A stretch of DNA of 64,000 nucleotides from an uncultured delta proteobacterium. GTDB lineage: Bacteria; Myxococcota_A; Polyangia; Polyangiales; Polyangiaceae. Below, in pieces: positions 8,729 to 18,700 of the stretch. Positions within the stretch are counted from its first letter, which is position 1. Every line of letters begins with the position of its first letter. The notes below the pieces were generated by a model. The model was not told where the DNA came from, made no database searches, and saw only the letters and a list, made by a program, of their open reading frames with translations. The stretch is from contig CAIVJW010000054.1 in assembly GCA_903906315.1 (NCBI GenBank), positions 54,616-118,615 of the forward strand, written 5' to 3'. The translations under genes were made by a program, and so were the position numbers.

Positions 8729-10123
8729 TCAACGAGGAAGCACCGTGGCGCGCCCCGGGGGCAGCGGGTCCCACGCGAGCGCGTACCCCTGCTGCTTCGA
8801 GATGCGGTGCGGGCGCCCGCCATCGACGCGCATGACGTAGAGGCCCGGCCCTTCGCCGCCGGCGCGCGTCGAGAAGAACGCGACGAGGCGGCCATCGGGG
8901 CTGCACGCGGGCACGCCGTTCGACCCCGCTCCGCGCGTGAGCCGCACGAGGCCGCCTCCGCGCTCGCCGGTCACGACGAGATCGGTCGCCTTGCCAGCGC
9001 CCGCGGCGAACACGACCTTCACGCCGTCGGGGTGATCGCAGAACGTCGGCGACGAGGCCTGGATCGCCTCCGGGGTGACGGGCTTGCCGTCGACGAAGAC
9101 CCGCCGCCCCATCCTGCCCTGTCCGACGAAGGCCGTGCGCCCCCCGGGGCCGAACGCGGGCTGCATGGCGAGGTCGACCTCGGAAGCCTGCTTGACCGAT
9201 GCGAGGTCCGGGCCCGTGAAGAGACGAAGGGTGTCGCGCACGCCAATCGTGGCGGCGACGGCGCCCTTGTCGGGGGAAAACGCGAGCCCGTAGACGGATC
9301 CGCCGACGGCGAGGGGCACGGCCTTGCCGCCGGGACCGAACACCTGGTACTCGCCGCGATCGACGCTGGCGGCGTAGTAGAGCTCGCCTCGCTTGCCGAA
9401 CGCGGCCGCGACCGCGACGTGATCGGGCGGCGACGCGGGCGCGAGGCCCTGGCCGTCCGAGTCGATGAGGAACACGCGGCGGGCGCCGCCGGACTCGCCG
9501 GCGAAGGCCATTCGGCTCGCGAAGCCGCCGGCGTGGCCGGTGAGCACGGCGAGCACGTGGTCGGCGAAGCGGTGGCCCTCGGGGCGGAGATCGACGGCGG
9601 GCGCGCGCACGGCCCGCGCGAACGACGGCGTCGGCGGGGGCTTCGGCTTCCAGGCGGGCCCGCGCTTGTCGGCGCCACTGGCAGCGATCGCGTCCTTGAC
9701 GAGAAACCCCTCCAGCTCGAGCTCGACGTCCTCGCCCGTGCGAGCGACGCGCACGCGGATCACGGTCTCGGCGCCGCGGGCGGCGTGGTCCTTCAGATCG
9801 AGCCCGTCGGGGGGCGCCTTCTTGCCGAAGCGGGGCGCCTTCCTCGGCGCGAGCGGCGGCAACACCTCGAGCTCGCCGGAGAGATCGAGGTCGCGCGCGA
9901 GGATCTCGCGGAGGGTCGCCGTGTCGGCGTCGGCTTCGGGCCGGGTGACGATCGCGATCCGCGGCGGCGCGCGGGTCGAGGCGCCGGGCGGGACGGAGAG
10001 CGTGCCGAGCACGTCGTCACCGGCGGGCGGAGCGGGCTCGGCGACCGCTGGCCGGGCGCCGGCGATCGAGGCGACGAGGCACGCGGCGAGGGAGACGCCG
10101 CGTCGGGAGAGGGTCAGTTGCAC
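8729..10123 (-). CDS. TolB-like periplasmic beta-propeller protein
   Basis: The 464-residue protein has a signal peptide ending near ARPAVAEP, an N-terminal alpha/beta region of the TolB type (APPRIAIVTRPEADADTAT, RDLDLSGELEVLPP) and a C-terminal six-bladed propeller with WD40/PD40-type repeats such as YGLAFSPDKGAVAAT and PACSPDGRLVAFFSTRAG. TolB is the periplasmic part of the Tol-Pal envelope system. The start is GTG at 10123, preceded by GGAGGA, and lies inside the last codons of the upstream TonB/TolA-like gene (10-bp overlap), which argues for coupled translation. Tol-Pal partners TolQ, TolR and Pal are not in the adjacent genes, and several propeller blades are diverged, so 'TolB-like' is safer than TolB. 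Confidence 0.75.
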   Translation of the reverse strand: MQLTLSRRGVSLAACLVASIAGARPAVAEPAPPAGDDVLGTLSVPPGASTRAPPRIAIVTRPEADADTATLREILARDLDLSGELEVLPPLAPRKAPRFGKKAPPDGLDLKDHAARGAETVIRVRVARTGEDVELELEGFLVKDAIAASGADKRGPAWKPKPPPTPSFARAVRAPAVDLRPEGHRFADHVLAVLTGHAGGFASRMAFAGESGGARRVFLIDSDGQGLAPASPPDHVAVAAAFGKRGELYYAASVDRGEYQVFGPGGKAVPLAVGGSVYGLAFSPDKGAVAATIGVRDTLRLFTGPDLASVKQASEVDLAMQPAFGPGGRTAFVGQGRMGRRVFVDGKPVTPEAIQASSPTFCDHPDGVKVVFAAGAGKATDLVVTGERGGGLVRLTRGAGSNGVPACSPDGRLVAFFSTRAGGEGPGLYVMRVDGGRPHRISKQQGYALAWDPLPPGRATVLPR

Positions 10124-10959
10124 CGGTCCTCCGTACAGACGAACGTGAGGCTGATCCGGCCGCGGAGCACGTCGGGGTACTGCGCCGGCGGCGGGGGGAT
10201 GCGCTCGCCCTTGGAGGCCTCGAGGGCGAGGCGGGCGGCGGCGTCGAAGGCCGCGTTGCCGCTCGTGCCGAGCGAATAGCCGGTGACCCGCAGATCGGCG
10301 GACACCTCGACCGACGCGGGCGCGCGCAAGGGCGCGAGATCGGCGCGCGAGAGGCCGGTGCCGCGCACGCGGAAGCGCGAGGAGAACCAGCCGATGACGC
10401 GCGCCCGGTAGAGGTCGACCACGCGCGCCTTGAGCGGGTCCTTCTCGGTGCCCCCATCGACGCCGGCCGGGTGGCCCTCGTCGGCGTAGATGTCCTCGCC
10501 GGAGGCCCGCGGCGTCGGGTCGTCGTAGACGTCGACCTGCTTGCCGAAGCCGGCCGCACGGGCCGCGGGGGCGGGCGGCGTCGCGGACGGCGGCGTGGGC
10601 CGGATCCACGCCTCGGGCAGCTTGTACTGCCTGGCGCCGCCGAGCTTCAGCAGCGGCGAGTCGAGGTCCACCATCGGAGTCACGCGGATCGCGCGGGCGG
10701 CGCCCGGGTCGAGGTCGGGCGGCGCGGGCTTGCGATCGAGGTGCGCTGCGCGGATCGCGCCGACGGCGCCGACGTGGACGAGGACCGCCGCGAGCAGCGC
10801 GGTCGCGATCTCGCCGCGGCGAAAGTCGAGGCGAGGGCGCGAACGCGGGCGCAGCACGGCGACGTCCCCGATCACGGTGATGTGCCCTCCCGCGCGCGTC
10901 GGGAACGTCGAGGGCCGCACGCTCGCGGAGCGCGCCGCCCGCGGTTCGTCGGGGAACAT
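10114..10959 (-). CDS. TonB/TolA-like energy-transducing protein
   Basis: The 281-residue protein has one N-terminal membrane helix (IATALLAAVLVHVGAVGAI), a Pro/Ala-rich periplasmic spacer, and a C-terminal domain with the pattern of TolA/TonB C-terminal domains, including SSRFRVRGTG, VSADLRVTGYSLGTSGNAAFDAA and LRGRISLTFVC. The ending TEDRCN adds a second Cys close to the last strand, a possible disulfide. Such proteins span the periplasm and carry inner-membrane energy to outer-membrane partners; ExbB/ExbD or TolQ/R are not encoded here. ATG 10959 is preceded by AGGA at good spacing; GTG 10971 is an in-frame alternative. The 3' end overlaps the TolB-like gene by 10 bases. Confidence 0.72.
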   Translation of the reverse strand: MFPDEPRAARSASVRPSTFPTRAGGHITVIGDVAVLRPRSRPRLDFRRGEIATALLAAVLVHVGAVGAIRAAHLDRKPAPPDLDPGAARAIRVTPMVDLDSPLLKLGGARQYKLPEAWIRPTPPSATPPAPAARAAGFGKQVDVYDDPTPRASGEDIYADEGHPAGVDGGTEKDPLKARVVDLYRARVIGWFSSRFRVRGTGLSRADLAPLRAPASVEVSADLRVTGYSLGTSGNAAFDAAARLALEASKGERIPPPPAQYPDVLRGRISLTFVCTEDRCN

Positions 10960-11040
10960 CGATCCTGCCACGAGGGGACCTCGAGGCTACCAAAGCGCCC
11001 GCGGCGTGGCCAGGCGCGCCGGATCGGCCCGCGCGCGGCG

Positions 11041-12522
11041 CTACCGCGCGTCGCGCCTGCGCAGGAGCGTGACCTCGGGCCGGCCCTCGCCGAGGTGGGC
11101 CGTGACGAGGTCCGCGAGGCGCAGAAAGAGCCACGGCGCGCGCTTGGTCGGGCGCAGCTTGGCGAAGACGATGTCGTCGGCGACGAGGACCGCGTGCGTG
11201 ACGGCGGGCCCACCGCCGGCCGCGGTGACCTCGACGAGGTCGCCGAGGCGCCCGGCCTCGCGCGGCACGAGCCGATAGTCGCGATCGAGCGCCTTGCGGG
11301 CGTCGGCCGGGTCTTGCGGCCTGTCGTCGGCCTTGCCGAAGAAGGCCAGCGCCGAGGCCGTCGCGTCCCACGGCGGGTCGTTCGACGACGGGTACGCGAG
11401 GGCGTGCGCTCGCGGGAACGCGGGCAACAGGCGCGCGACGTCGATCGCCCCGCCGCCGCTCGCGCTCGCCATCGACGCGAGCAGCGCGGAGACCTCCTCG
11501 CGGCGATCGCCCGCGCCCCAGTACGAGGACAGGGCCCCCACGTCCGCGCGCTCCGGGACGCGCAGCCGCACGAGCAGCGCGGGCGCGGCGGCGACCGCGC
11601 GCACGAGGGCGACCTTGTCCGCGGGCTCGGCGAGGCGCGAACAGACGAGGGCCCGGTCGAAGAACACGAGGTCGTCGCCGAGGGGCACGAGCAGCGCACG
11701 GATCTGCGCGCGGACTGCGGGGGCGACCGGAATGCCGGTGACCCAGCGCTCGGCGGCGGCGCGGCTGCGACGCACGGGGCGGTGGGGCTGAAGGCCCTGG
11801 CCCGACGCGAGCGCGGCCGCCACGAGCGCGCGGGCTGCGGGCGAGAGCGCGCCGACGACGGCGAGATCCGGCCGCAGGCTGCACGAGGCCTGCGAAGGCC
11901 GGGATCCGTCGCGCGCCGGGGTGCAGTCCAGGGTGCGCGCGAGCGCCGCCTCGAGCGGTCGATCGAGGCCGAGGCTCGTGACGAGCCGCAGGACGTTCGC
12001 CTTGCCGTGGCCCGCGAACCCCCACGCCGGGATCTCGGACGCGCACTCGTCCGGGGTCACGACCTCGTCGCGCAGGGCGATCTCGGCCTCGACGACCTCG
12101 AGGTCGCCCCACGGCCCCACGCTGGCGCGGGCCGCCGCGCCGGGGGACGCCTCCGGCACCGCGCTCGCCGAGGGAGCCGGCGGCGACGGCGGCATCGCGG
12201 AGACCGGGAAGCTCGCGACCTGGGTGGCGAGAAGGGGCCGATCTCGACGCGCGACGAAGTACGCGACCACCAGGTTCGCGGCGAGGAGCCCGCCGACGAC
12301 GAGCCCGCGCGGCCACGGAAACGGCGGCCGCGCGCCCTCGCGGCGCGGCGTGCTCGACGGCGGCTCGCTCGCCAGCGGGGCCTCGCTCGGCGGGAGGTCC
12401 CCCACCCCCTCGGGCACGTCGTCGACCGGCGTCGGGCTCGGCGGCTTGCGGCCGGGCGGCGCCTGCCTCGACGACGGCAATGGGGAGCGAGATCGCTTGT
12501 TCTGCACGGCGCAACTCACCAT
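11041..12522 (-). CDS. Single-pass membrane protein of unknown function
   Basis: The protein has about 493 residues from ATG 12522 (an in-frame GTG at 12507 is another possible start). A Ser/Pro-rich cytoplasmic N-terminus of ~75 residues precedes one membrane helix (LVVGGLLAANLVVAYFVA). The remainder would be periplasmic and contains segments I do not recognise: SEIPAWGFAGHGKANVLRLV, then a region around RSRAAAERWVTGIPVAPAV, then a C-terminal part with GRLGDLVEVTAAGG and THAVLVADDIVFAKLRP. The C-terminal pattern faintly recalls NlpC/P60-type enzymes but shows no catalytic Cys, so I assign no function. It lies 81 bases upstream of the TonB/TolA-like gene on the same strand and may head that operon. 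Confidence 0.65.
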   Translation of the reverse strand: MVSCAVQNKRSRSPLPSSRQAPPGRKPPSPTPVDDVPEGVGDLPPSEAPLASEPPSSTPRREGARPPFPWPRGLVVGGLLAANLVVAYFVARRDRPLLATQVASFPVSAMPPSPPAPSASAVPEASPGAAARASVGPWGDLEVVEAEIALRDEVVTPDECASEIPAWGFAGHGKANVLRLVTSLGLDRPLEAALARTLDCTPARDGSRPSQASCSLRPDLAVVGALSPAARALVAAALASGQGLQPHRPVRRSRAAAERWVTGIPVAPAVRAQIRALLVPLGDDLVFFDRALVCSRLAEPADKVALVRAVAAAPALLVRLRVPERADVGALSSYWGAGDRREEVSALLASMASASGGGAIDVARLLPAFPRAHALAYPSSNDPPWDATASALAFFGKADDRPQDPADARKALDRDYRLVPREAGRLGDLVEVTAAGGGPAVTHAVLVADDIVFAKLRPTKRAPWLFLRLADLVTAHLGEGRPEVTLLRRRDAR

Positions 12523-12855
12523 GGCACGCCTCGCGAGACACGGAAGCTCGATCGCCGTACGAATGGGTCGAATCGGGAGCAAAACGCCCGGTTGACGGCA
12601 CCAATGGCGCAGGACGGGCGCGCCTCGCCCGTGTCCCAATTTGCCTCATCGGACTACCATTCTGCGATCCTTCGCCGCATTGCCCCGCCCGGGACGCGCC
12701 ACACCGTTCAACCACGCACGACGCGCGTCGGTCGTCGGTCGCTTCTGCGAGGCCATCGAGCTCCGGCGGCGGCGCGGCGCCGCTCGCTCGTCCCGAACCG
12801 GACCGACGCCGCGGGCACGGCTCCCGCGGCGACGGAAGCCGCGTACCATGCCGCC
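12523..12855. other. Divergent intergenic region
   Basis: This 333-base region separates divergent genes and must hold promoters for both directions. The stretch 12637-12672 is clearly less GC-rich than its surroundings and is the best place to look. A TTGACG at 12593-12598 has no matching -10 at normal spacing. I see no gene in it. Confidence 0.3.
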
Positions 12856-13056
12856 ATGACCGCACCGTACCGTCCCCGTCGTCGCGGGCGCGGCACCGCC
12901 GAGGACCTCCGCCGCCGCCTGTGCGACGCTGTCATTGCGGCGCGACCGCCCGGGACACCCGTGCTCCTCACGCCGCACCTGCGCAGCTTCGGCCGGTTCG
13001 ACCCGCCCGACGCTCACGTCCCCGACGCCTTCGACCCCCTCCCCTGGGACCGCTGA
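12856..13056 (+). CDS. Small basic hypothetical protein
   Basis: A 66-residue reading frame ends one base before the ATG of the GH31 lipoprotein, the kind of spacing seen in coupled genes. It starts with an Arg-rich segment and continues with AEDLRRRLCDAVIAARPPG, a plausible amphipathic helix, and a Pro/Asp-rich C-terminus. There is no signal peptide, no membrane segment and no recognisable domain. No good ribosome-binding site precedes ATG 12856, so the frame could be non-coding; its support is the tight junction with the next gene. Confidence 0.4.
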   Translation: MTAPYRPRRRGRGTAEDLRRRLCDAVIAARPPGTPVLLTPHLRSFGRFDPPDAHVPDAFDPLPWDR

Positions 13057-13057
13057 C

Positions 13058-15574
13058 ATGCCCCGACGGCCGACCTCCTCCGCATCCCTCGTCCTCACCA
13101 CGTGCGCCGCCCTCGCGGGCTGCGGGAGCGGCGACGCGCCGCCCGGGTCGACCGCGACGATCGCCCCCGTCGATCTGCCCGCCGCCGGCTTCGGCGTGCG
13201 CGTCGTCGACGGCGATCGGCTGGTCGTCGCGTCCGCCGATGGCCGCGTCCTCCTCGACGGCCTCGCGCCGGCCGACATTGCCGACGACGCGCCGCCCCTC
13301 ACGGGGTTCGCCGTCCGCGCGCGCACGACGAGCTACGAGATGCAGTTCGGATCGTTCAAGCCGACCGACGCGGACGCGGGCCCCTGGCGCCCCGCGCGCC
13401 GGATCGTGACCGCCGCGGCGGACGGCGCGGGCGCGGTCGACCTCGTCGACGCGGCCGGCGCGGTGATCGCGCGCCTCCGGATCGCGTCGGTGGGCGACGG
13501 CCACCTCGTCGTCGAGGCGACGCCGGGCGCGGGACCCGAGCGCCGCCTCTCGTGGGGCTTCGCGTGCGACGCCGCGGACCACTTCAACGGCTTCGGCGCG
13601 CAGTCCTGGGACGTCGACCACCGCGGCCAGACGGTGCCGACGTTCGTGCAGGAGGAGGGCGTCGGCAAGGCGACGACCGACGACTACGCGGGCCCGTGGT
13701 TTCTGCAGGGGAGGCGCCACTCGAGCCAGGCCCCGATCCCGAGCTACCTCGCGCGTCGAGGCTACGCGCTCACGGTCGAGACCACCCTCCCCTCGACGTT
13801 CGCGCTCTGCTCGGAGAGCGAGGCGGCCGCTCGCATCGAGATCGAGCTGCCCGCGAAGGTGCACGTCTTCGACGGCCCGACGCCGGCCGCCGCGATCGAG
13901 CGATCGACCGCCGCGTTCGGCCGCCCGCGGATGCCCCCGCGCGTCGCCTTCGCCCCGTGGAACGACGCGATCGAGGGCAGCGCGAGCGTGCGCGACACGG
14001 CGAAGAAGCTCCGCGACGCGAAGATCCCCGCGAGCGTGATCTGGACCGAGGACTGGCGCGGCGGCGACTGGAAGGGCGACAGCTACTCGCTCAAGGAGGA
14101 GTGGGAGGTCGACCGCGCGATCTACCCGGACTTCGAGGCGGTCGCCGACGACCTGCACGCGGCCGGGTTCGACTTCCACGTGTACTTCAACCCCTTCATC
14201 TACCAGGGGTCCAAGGCCTGGGCCGAGACCGAGCCGAAGGGCTGGCTCGTCAAGAGGACCGACGGATCGAGCTACCTCTTCACGGGCGCGAAGTTCAGCG
14301 AGTGCGGGCTCATCGACCTCGACGCGCCGGGCGCGCGGGCGTGGGCCAAGGGCAAGATGGCCCAGGCGATCGCCCTCGGCGCCGACGGGTGGATGAACGA
14401 CTTCGCCGAGTGGCTCCCGACCGACGGAGTGACCGCCGCCGGCCCCTCGATGGCGCGCCACAACGCCTATCCCGTGCTGTGGCAAGAGGTCGCGCGCGAG
14501 GCGATCGACGGCGTGAAGGACGGCCACGACCGCCTCTTCTTCAGCCGGTCGGCGTGGCTGGGCACGCCGGCCCTCGCGGACGTGTTCTGGGCCGGCGATC
14601 AGCGCACCGACTTCCAGCCGGACGACGGGCTGCCCACCGTGCTGCCGATCGGCATCGGGCTCGGGATCGTGGGGATCTCGACGTACGGCCACGACATCGC
14701 CGGCTACCAGTCGGCCACGAACCCGCCGTCGACGCGCGAGGTCTTCTATCGCTGGACGGAGCTCGGCGCGTGGACGCCGGTCATGCGCACGCACCACGGC
14801 ACGGCGCCCAAGAAGGAGTGGAGCCTCTGGAGCGACGCCGAGACGACCGCGCTCTACCGCCGCTACGCCACGCTCCACATGACCCTCGTGCCCTATTTCG
14901 AGGGTCTGGCGAAGGTCGCCTCGACCACGGGGATGCCCATCTGGCGCGGCCTCGCGCTCGAGTTCCCCGAGGACGAGGCCGCGTGGGGGATCGGCGACGA
15001 GGTGCTCGTGGGCCCGTCCGTGCTCCTCGCGCCCGTGATGAAGGCCGGCGCGACCTCCCGATCCGTGCTCCTGCCCGCGGGGCGGTGGTACCCGTGGGCC
15101 GGCGGCCCGGCGGTGGGCGGCGGCGCGACGGTCGAAGCGAAGGCGGCGGTCGAGGAGATCCCCGTGTTCGCGCGCGCAGGCGCCGTGATTCCCACGTTCC
15201 CCGAGGGCGTCCTGACCCTGACCCGGGGCAGCGCGGCGGTGCCCGACGCGACCCGCGTGGGCGACGATCGCGTGATCCGCGCATTCCTCGGCGCGAGCGG
15301 CGCCTTCACCGAAGCCTCCGGGCTCGCGTACGCGATCGATCACGTCGCCGACTCGGGGGCCGGGGATCTCGCCTATCGGTGGGAAGGCGCGCCGCTCGCG
15401 GCGTGTGCCGTGCCGGCCGTCGCCCCCTGCGTCGTCGCGGGCGCCGACGGCGGCGAGGCCCGGGTCACCGGGCCCGGCACGCTCGACGTGATCCGCGACG
15501 GCGCCGCCTGCGCGCACGTCCGCGCGGTCGGCGGCGCCGCCTCGCGCGCGCTGTCGATCATCGTGCGGCGCTGA
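13058..15574 (+). CDS. GH31 glycoside hydrolase lipoprotein, sulfoquinovosidase-like
   Basis: The 838-residue protein begins with a lipoprotein signal (lipobox LAGC, Cys22), so it is probably anchored in the envelope. A galactose-mutarotase-like N-terminal domain precedes a GH31 (alpha/beta)8 barrel. The nucleophile is Asp448 in GWMNDFAEWLP and the acid/base is Asp514 in WAGDQRTDF; their spacing (66 residues) and the flanking sequence DDGLPTVLP are closest to the YihQ sulfoquinovosidase branch rather than to common alpha-glucosidases. YihQ-type enzymes release sulfoquinovose from plant or algal sulfolipid headgroups. The residues that would bind the sulfonate lie near IWTEDWRGGDW and SLKEEW and are not an exact match by eye, so the substrate is unsure. 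No sulfoquinovose catabolic genes are nearby. Confidence 0.85.
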   Translation: MPRRPTSSASLVLTTCAALAGCGSGDAPPGSTATIAPVDLPAAGFGVRVVDGDRLVVASADGRVLLDGLAPADIADDAPPLTGFAVRARTTSYEMQFGSFKPTDADAGPWRPARRIVTAAADGAGAVDLVDAAGAVIARLRIASVGDGHLVVEATPGAGPERRLSWGFACDAADHFNGFGAQSWDVDHRGQTVPTFVQEEGVGKATTDDYAGPWFLQGRRHSSQAPIPSYLARRGYALTVETTLPSTFALCSESEAAARIEIELPAKVHVFDGPTPAAAIERSTAAFGRPRMPPRVAFAPWNDAIEGSASVRDTAKKLRDAKIPASVIWTEDWRGGDWKGDSYSLKEEWEVDRAIYPDFEAVADDLHAAGFDFHVYFNPFIYQGSKAWAETEPKGWLVKRTDGSSYLFTGAKFSECGLIDLDAPGARAWAKGKMAQAIALGADGWMNDFAEWLPTDGVTAAGPSMARHNAYPVLWQEVAREAIDGVKDGHDRLFFSRSAWLGTPALADVFWAGDQRTDFQPDDGLPTVLPIGIGLGIVGISTYGHDIAGYQSATNPPSTREVFYRWTELGAWTPVMRTHHGTAPKKEWSLWSDAETTALYRRYATLHMTLVPYFEGLAKVASTTGMPIWRGLALEFPEDEAAWGIGDEVLVGPSVLLAPVMKAGATSRSVLLPAGRWYPWAGGPAVGGGATVEAKAAVEEIPVFARAGAVIPTFPEGVLTLTRGSAAVPDATRVGDDRVIRAFLGASGAFTEASGLAYAIDHVADSGAGDLAYRWEGAPLAACAVPAVAPCVVAGADGGEARVTGPGTLDVIRDGAACAHVRAVGGAASRALSIIVRR

Positions 15575-15708
15575 AGCGAGGTCGGTCGATCGGGGCGGCC
15601 GACGCGAGCGCGGGGCCGCGAGGGCGTCGCGCCCCGTCGCGAGGGGGGCCGGAGCGGTGGGAGGCGCGCTGCCGGCCGACCCGCGGCGGGCAGCGCACCC
15701 CGTCCGGG

Positions 15709-18700
15709 TCAGCCTTGCCCGCGTCGCGCACGGCGGCGCCGGCCGGCCACGAGGAGCGCCAGGCCGGCGAACGAGACCGCCGCGGCCGCCCCGTCACCGC
15801 CAGGCTCCCCCGCGACGCGACAACCGCAGCCCTTCGCGTTGGACGCGTCGGGTGGAGCCGACGCCGCGGGCGCGCCGGTCGACGTCGCCGCGCCGCCCGC
15901 GGCCCCGGCGTCCCCGACCGATCCGCCGGCGCCACCACCCGTCCCGGCAGGGTGCCCGGCCGAGCCGCCCGAGCCGCCGCCGCCGCCCGCGCCGCCCGCG
16001 CCTCCCGCGCCCGCATCGGGAGCGGCCTCGCACGCGCCGGACTGGCACGTGCCCTTGGAGCACGCGGAGCCGTCCGCGAGCGCGGGGTTCGAGCACGCGC
16101 CCGTCCCCTTGTCGCACGCGCCGGCCGCGTGGCATTCGTCGATCGGTGCGCACTCGACCGGCGCGCCGGCCGCGCAGGATCCGGCGACGCAGCTGTCCGC
16201 CAGGGTGCAGGCGTCGCCGTCGTCGCACGACGCGCCGTCGACCTTCACCGGGGCCGAGCACGCGCCCGTGGCCGGATCGCAGGCCCCGACCTCGTGGCAA
16301 GCGTCGATCGCCTGGCAGGCGACCGGCGCCCCCGCGGCGCAGACGCCCGCCGCGCACGTGTCGGCGGTCGTGCAGGCGTCGCCGTCGTCGCACGACGCAC
16401 CGTCGACCTTGACGGGGTTCGAGCACGCGCCGGTGCCGGGGTCGCACGCGCCCGCCTCGTGGCAGCCGTCGATCGCGGCGCACACGACCGGCGATCCCGC
16501 GGCGCACGCGCCGGCGAGGCAGGTGTCGCCGATCGTGCACGGGTCGGCGTCCTCGCACGCGGTGCCGTCGGCCTTCGCCACGATCGAGCAGGTGCCCGAC
16601 TGCGGATCGCACGCGCCGGGCTCGTGACACGGGTCGGGCAGCGGACAGACGACCGGCGCCCCCGCGGCGCACGCGCCGGCGCTGCAGGTGTCGGCGATCG
16701 AGCAGGCGTCGCCGTCGGAGCAGGCGGTGCCGTCGGCCTCGGGGAGGTCCGCCGGGCAGGTGAACACCTTGCCATCGCAGCTCTCCGCGGCATCGCATGC
16801 GCCGACCGAGGCGCGACACGGCACGTTGGCGGCCGCGGGCTTGTCCGCCGGGCACGTCAGCGCGACGCCGTCGCAGGCCTCGGCCGCGTCGCACACGCTC
16901 GCGACCGCGCGGCACACGGCGTTCTTGGCGCGAGCGCCGCAGACGCCGCTCTTGGCGCCGCCGGCGGCCACGCTGCAAGCCTGGCAGTCCTTCGTGTCCC
17001 CCGCGCCACAGGCCGCATTGCAGCAGACGCCGTCCGCGCAGAAGGCGCTCGTACAATCCGCCGCGAGCTTGCAGGCCGCGCCGAGCGGCGACAGCCGGCT
17101 CACGAGGCGCGCGCGCACCCGCTCGGCGACGGCGCCCGCGCCCGTGTCGTAGTTCTGATAGGCGATCAGCGACTGCCCGGTCCGGGCCGAGGCGAGCGCA
17201 GTCGACTGCTCGTTCGTCGTCCCCTGCGAGACGGCGACGCCTCCCGCGGGCTGGACGACGGCCGCCTTGCTCACCCAGGTCGCGTAGACGTCGAGCGAAA
17301 TGGCGGACTGCAGGTCCTGCCACGCGACGACGTAGTCGTAGCCATCGAACACCACGGATGGCGCGACCTGGTCGGCCACGTTCGAGGTGAGCGCGACCCC
17401 GGCCGCGTCGGTCACCGTGCCCGCCGCGGCGACGCGCGCCGCATAGACGTCCTGGTTGGCGGCGCGTCCGTCCTGCCAGGCGACGAGCCACGCCGCGCCG
17501 TCCGAGGCGACCGAGGGGGCCGCTTGCGCGAGCGCTGCGTCCGAGATCACGAAGCCCGTCGCATCGGTGACCACACCGGCCGTCGTGAGGCGCGACCCGT
17601 AGATGTCGAGCGTGCCGCCGCGGAGATCCTGCCACACGACGAGGTGGCTCGTGCCATTGAAGGCGATCGCCGGCGCGGTCTGGTCCGTCAACGCAGCCGA
17701 GACCGCGACGCCGGACGGGTCGAGCACGAGGCCCGTCGCGTCGACGCGAGCCGCGTAGATGTCCTGGGTGCCGCCGCGCGTGTCCTGCCACACCACCATG
17801 TGATTCGTCCCACCGAACGCGACCGCCGGCGCGGCCTGCGCGAGGGCCGCGACGCCGATGCCGATGCCGGACGGGTCGAGCACGACGCCCTGCGGCGAGA
17901 GCCGAGCGCCGTACACGTCCAGGGTCCCGTTTCTGCCATCCTGCCAGACGACGAGCCAGTTGCTCTTGTCGGCGGAGATCGCCGGAAGCGTCTGCTCGCC
18001 GGGCGCCGTCGCGACCGTGATGCCGGCCGGGTCGAGGACGGTGCCATCCGCCGCGAGGCGCACCGCGTAGATGTCGAGGCTCGCCGCGTTGCGGTTGTCG
18101 GCCCACGCCACGAGGTAATTGGTCCCGTCGAAGCCGACGGCGGGCACCGTCTCGGCGTTGCCGCCGCGGGCGAGGCCGAGGCCGGCGGGGTCGAGGAGCG
18201 CGCCGTTCTGCGCGACGCGCGCGCCGAACACGTCCGCCGTGAGGTTGCGGGCGTCCTGCCAGACGGCGAAGAAGCCGGCGCCGTCCGACGCGACGGCGGG
18301 CGCCGTCTGACTGCCCGCCGACGAGGAGATCGGCAGGCCGCCGAGATCTTGCACCTGGCCAGCGGCGGAGAGCCGAGCCCCGTAGACGTCGGCGGTCGCG
18401 TTGCGGGCGTCCTGCCAGGCGACGAGGTAGCTCGTGCCGTCCCACGCGAGCGCGGGTACCGACTGGGTACCGAGCGCCGTCGAGATGGCGAGGTCGTTGG
18501 CATCCGTCGTCCCGGCCGCCGTGACGTGGGCGCCGTAGATGTCGTTCGTCGCGTTCCTGGCATCCTGCCACACCACCAGGAAGGCGTTGCCATCGGACTC
18601 GACCGCGGGGTTCGACTGCGCGGCGGCGTTGAGGTTGATGGCGAGGTTGGCGGCCAGATCGATCACGTTCAACGAGGCGCCCGTGGGGGCGACCCGAGCC

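Noticed and set aside
8729..12865. A 1378-residue minus-strand frame covering three genes
   Set aside because: Only its C-terminal third is real (TolB-like). The rest is a shadow of the TonB/TolA-like gene and the unknown membrane protein in other frames.
15622..15634. GGGCG/CGCCC hairpin between convergent GH31 and MYXO-CTERM genes
   Set aside because: Five base pairs with a 3-base loop occur often by chance at this G+C; not listed as a terminator.
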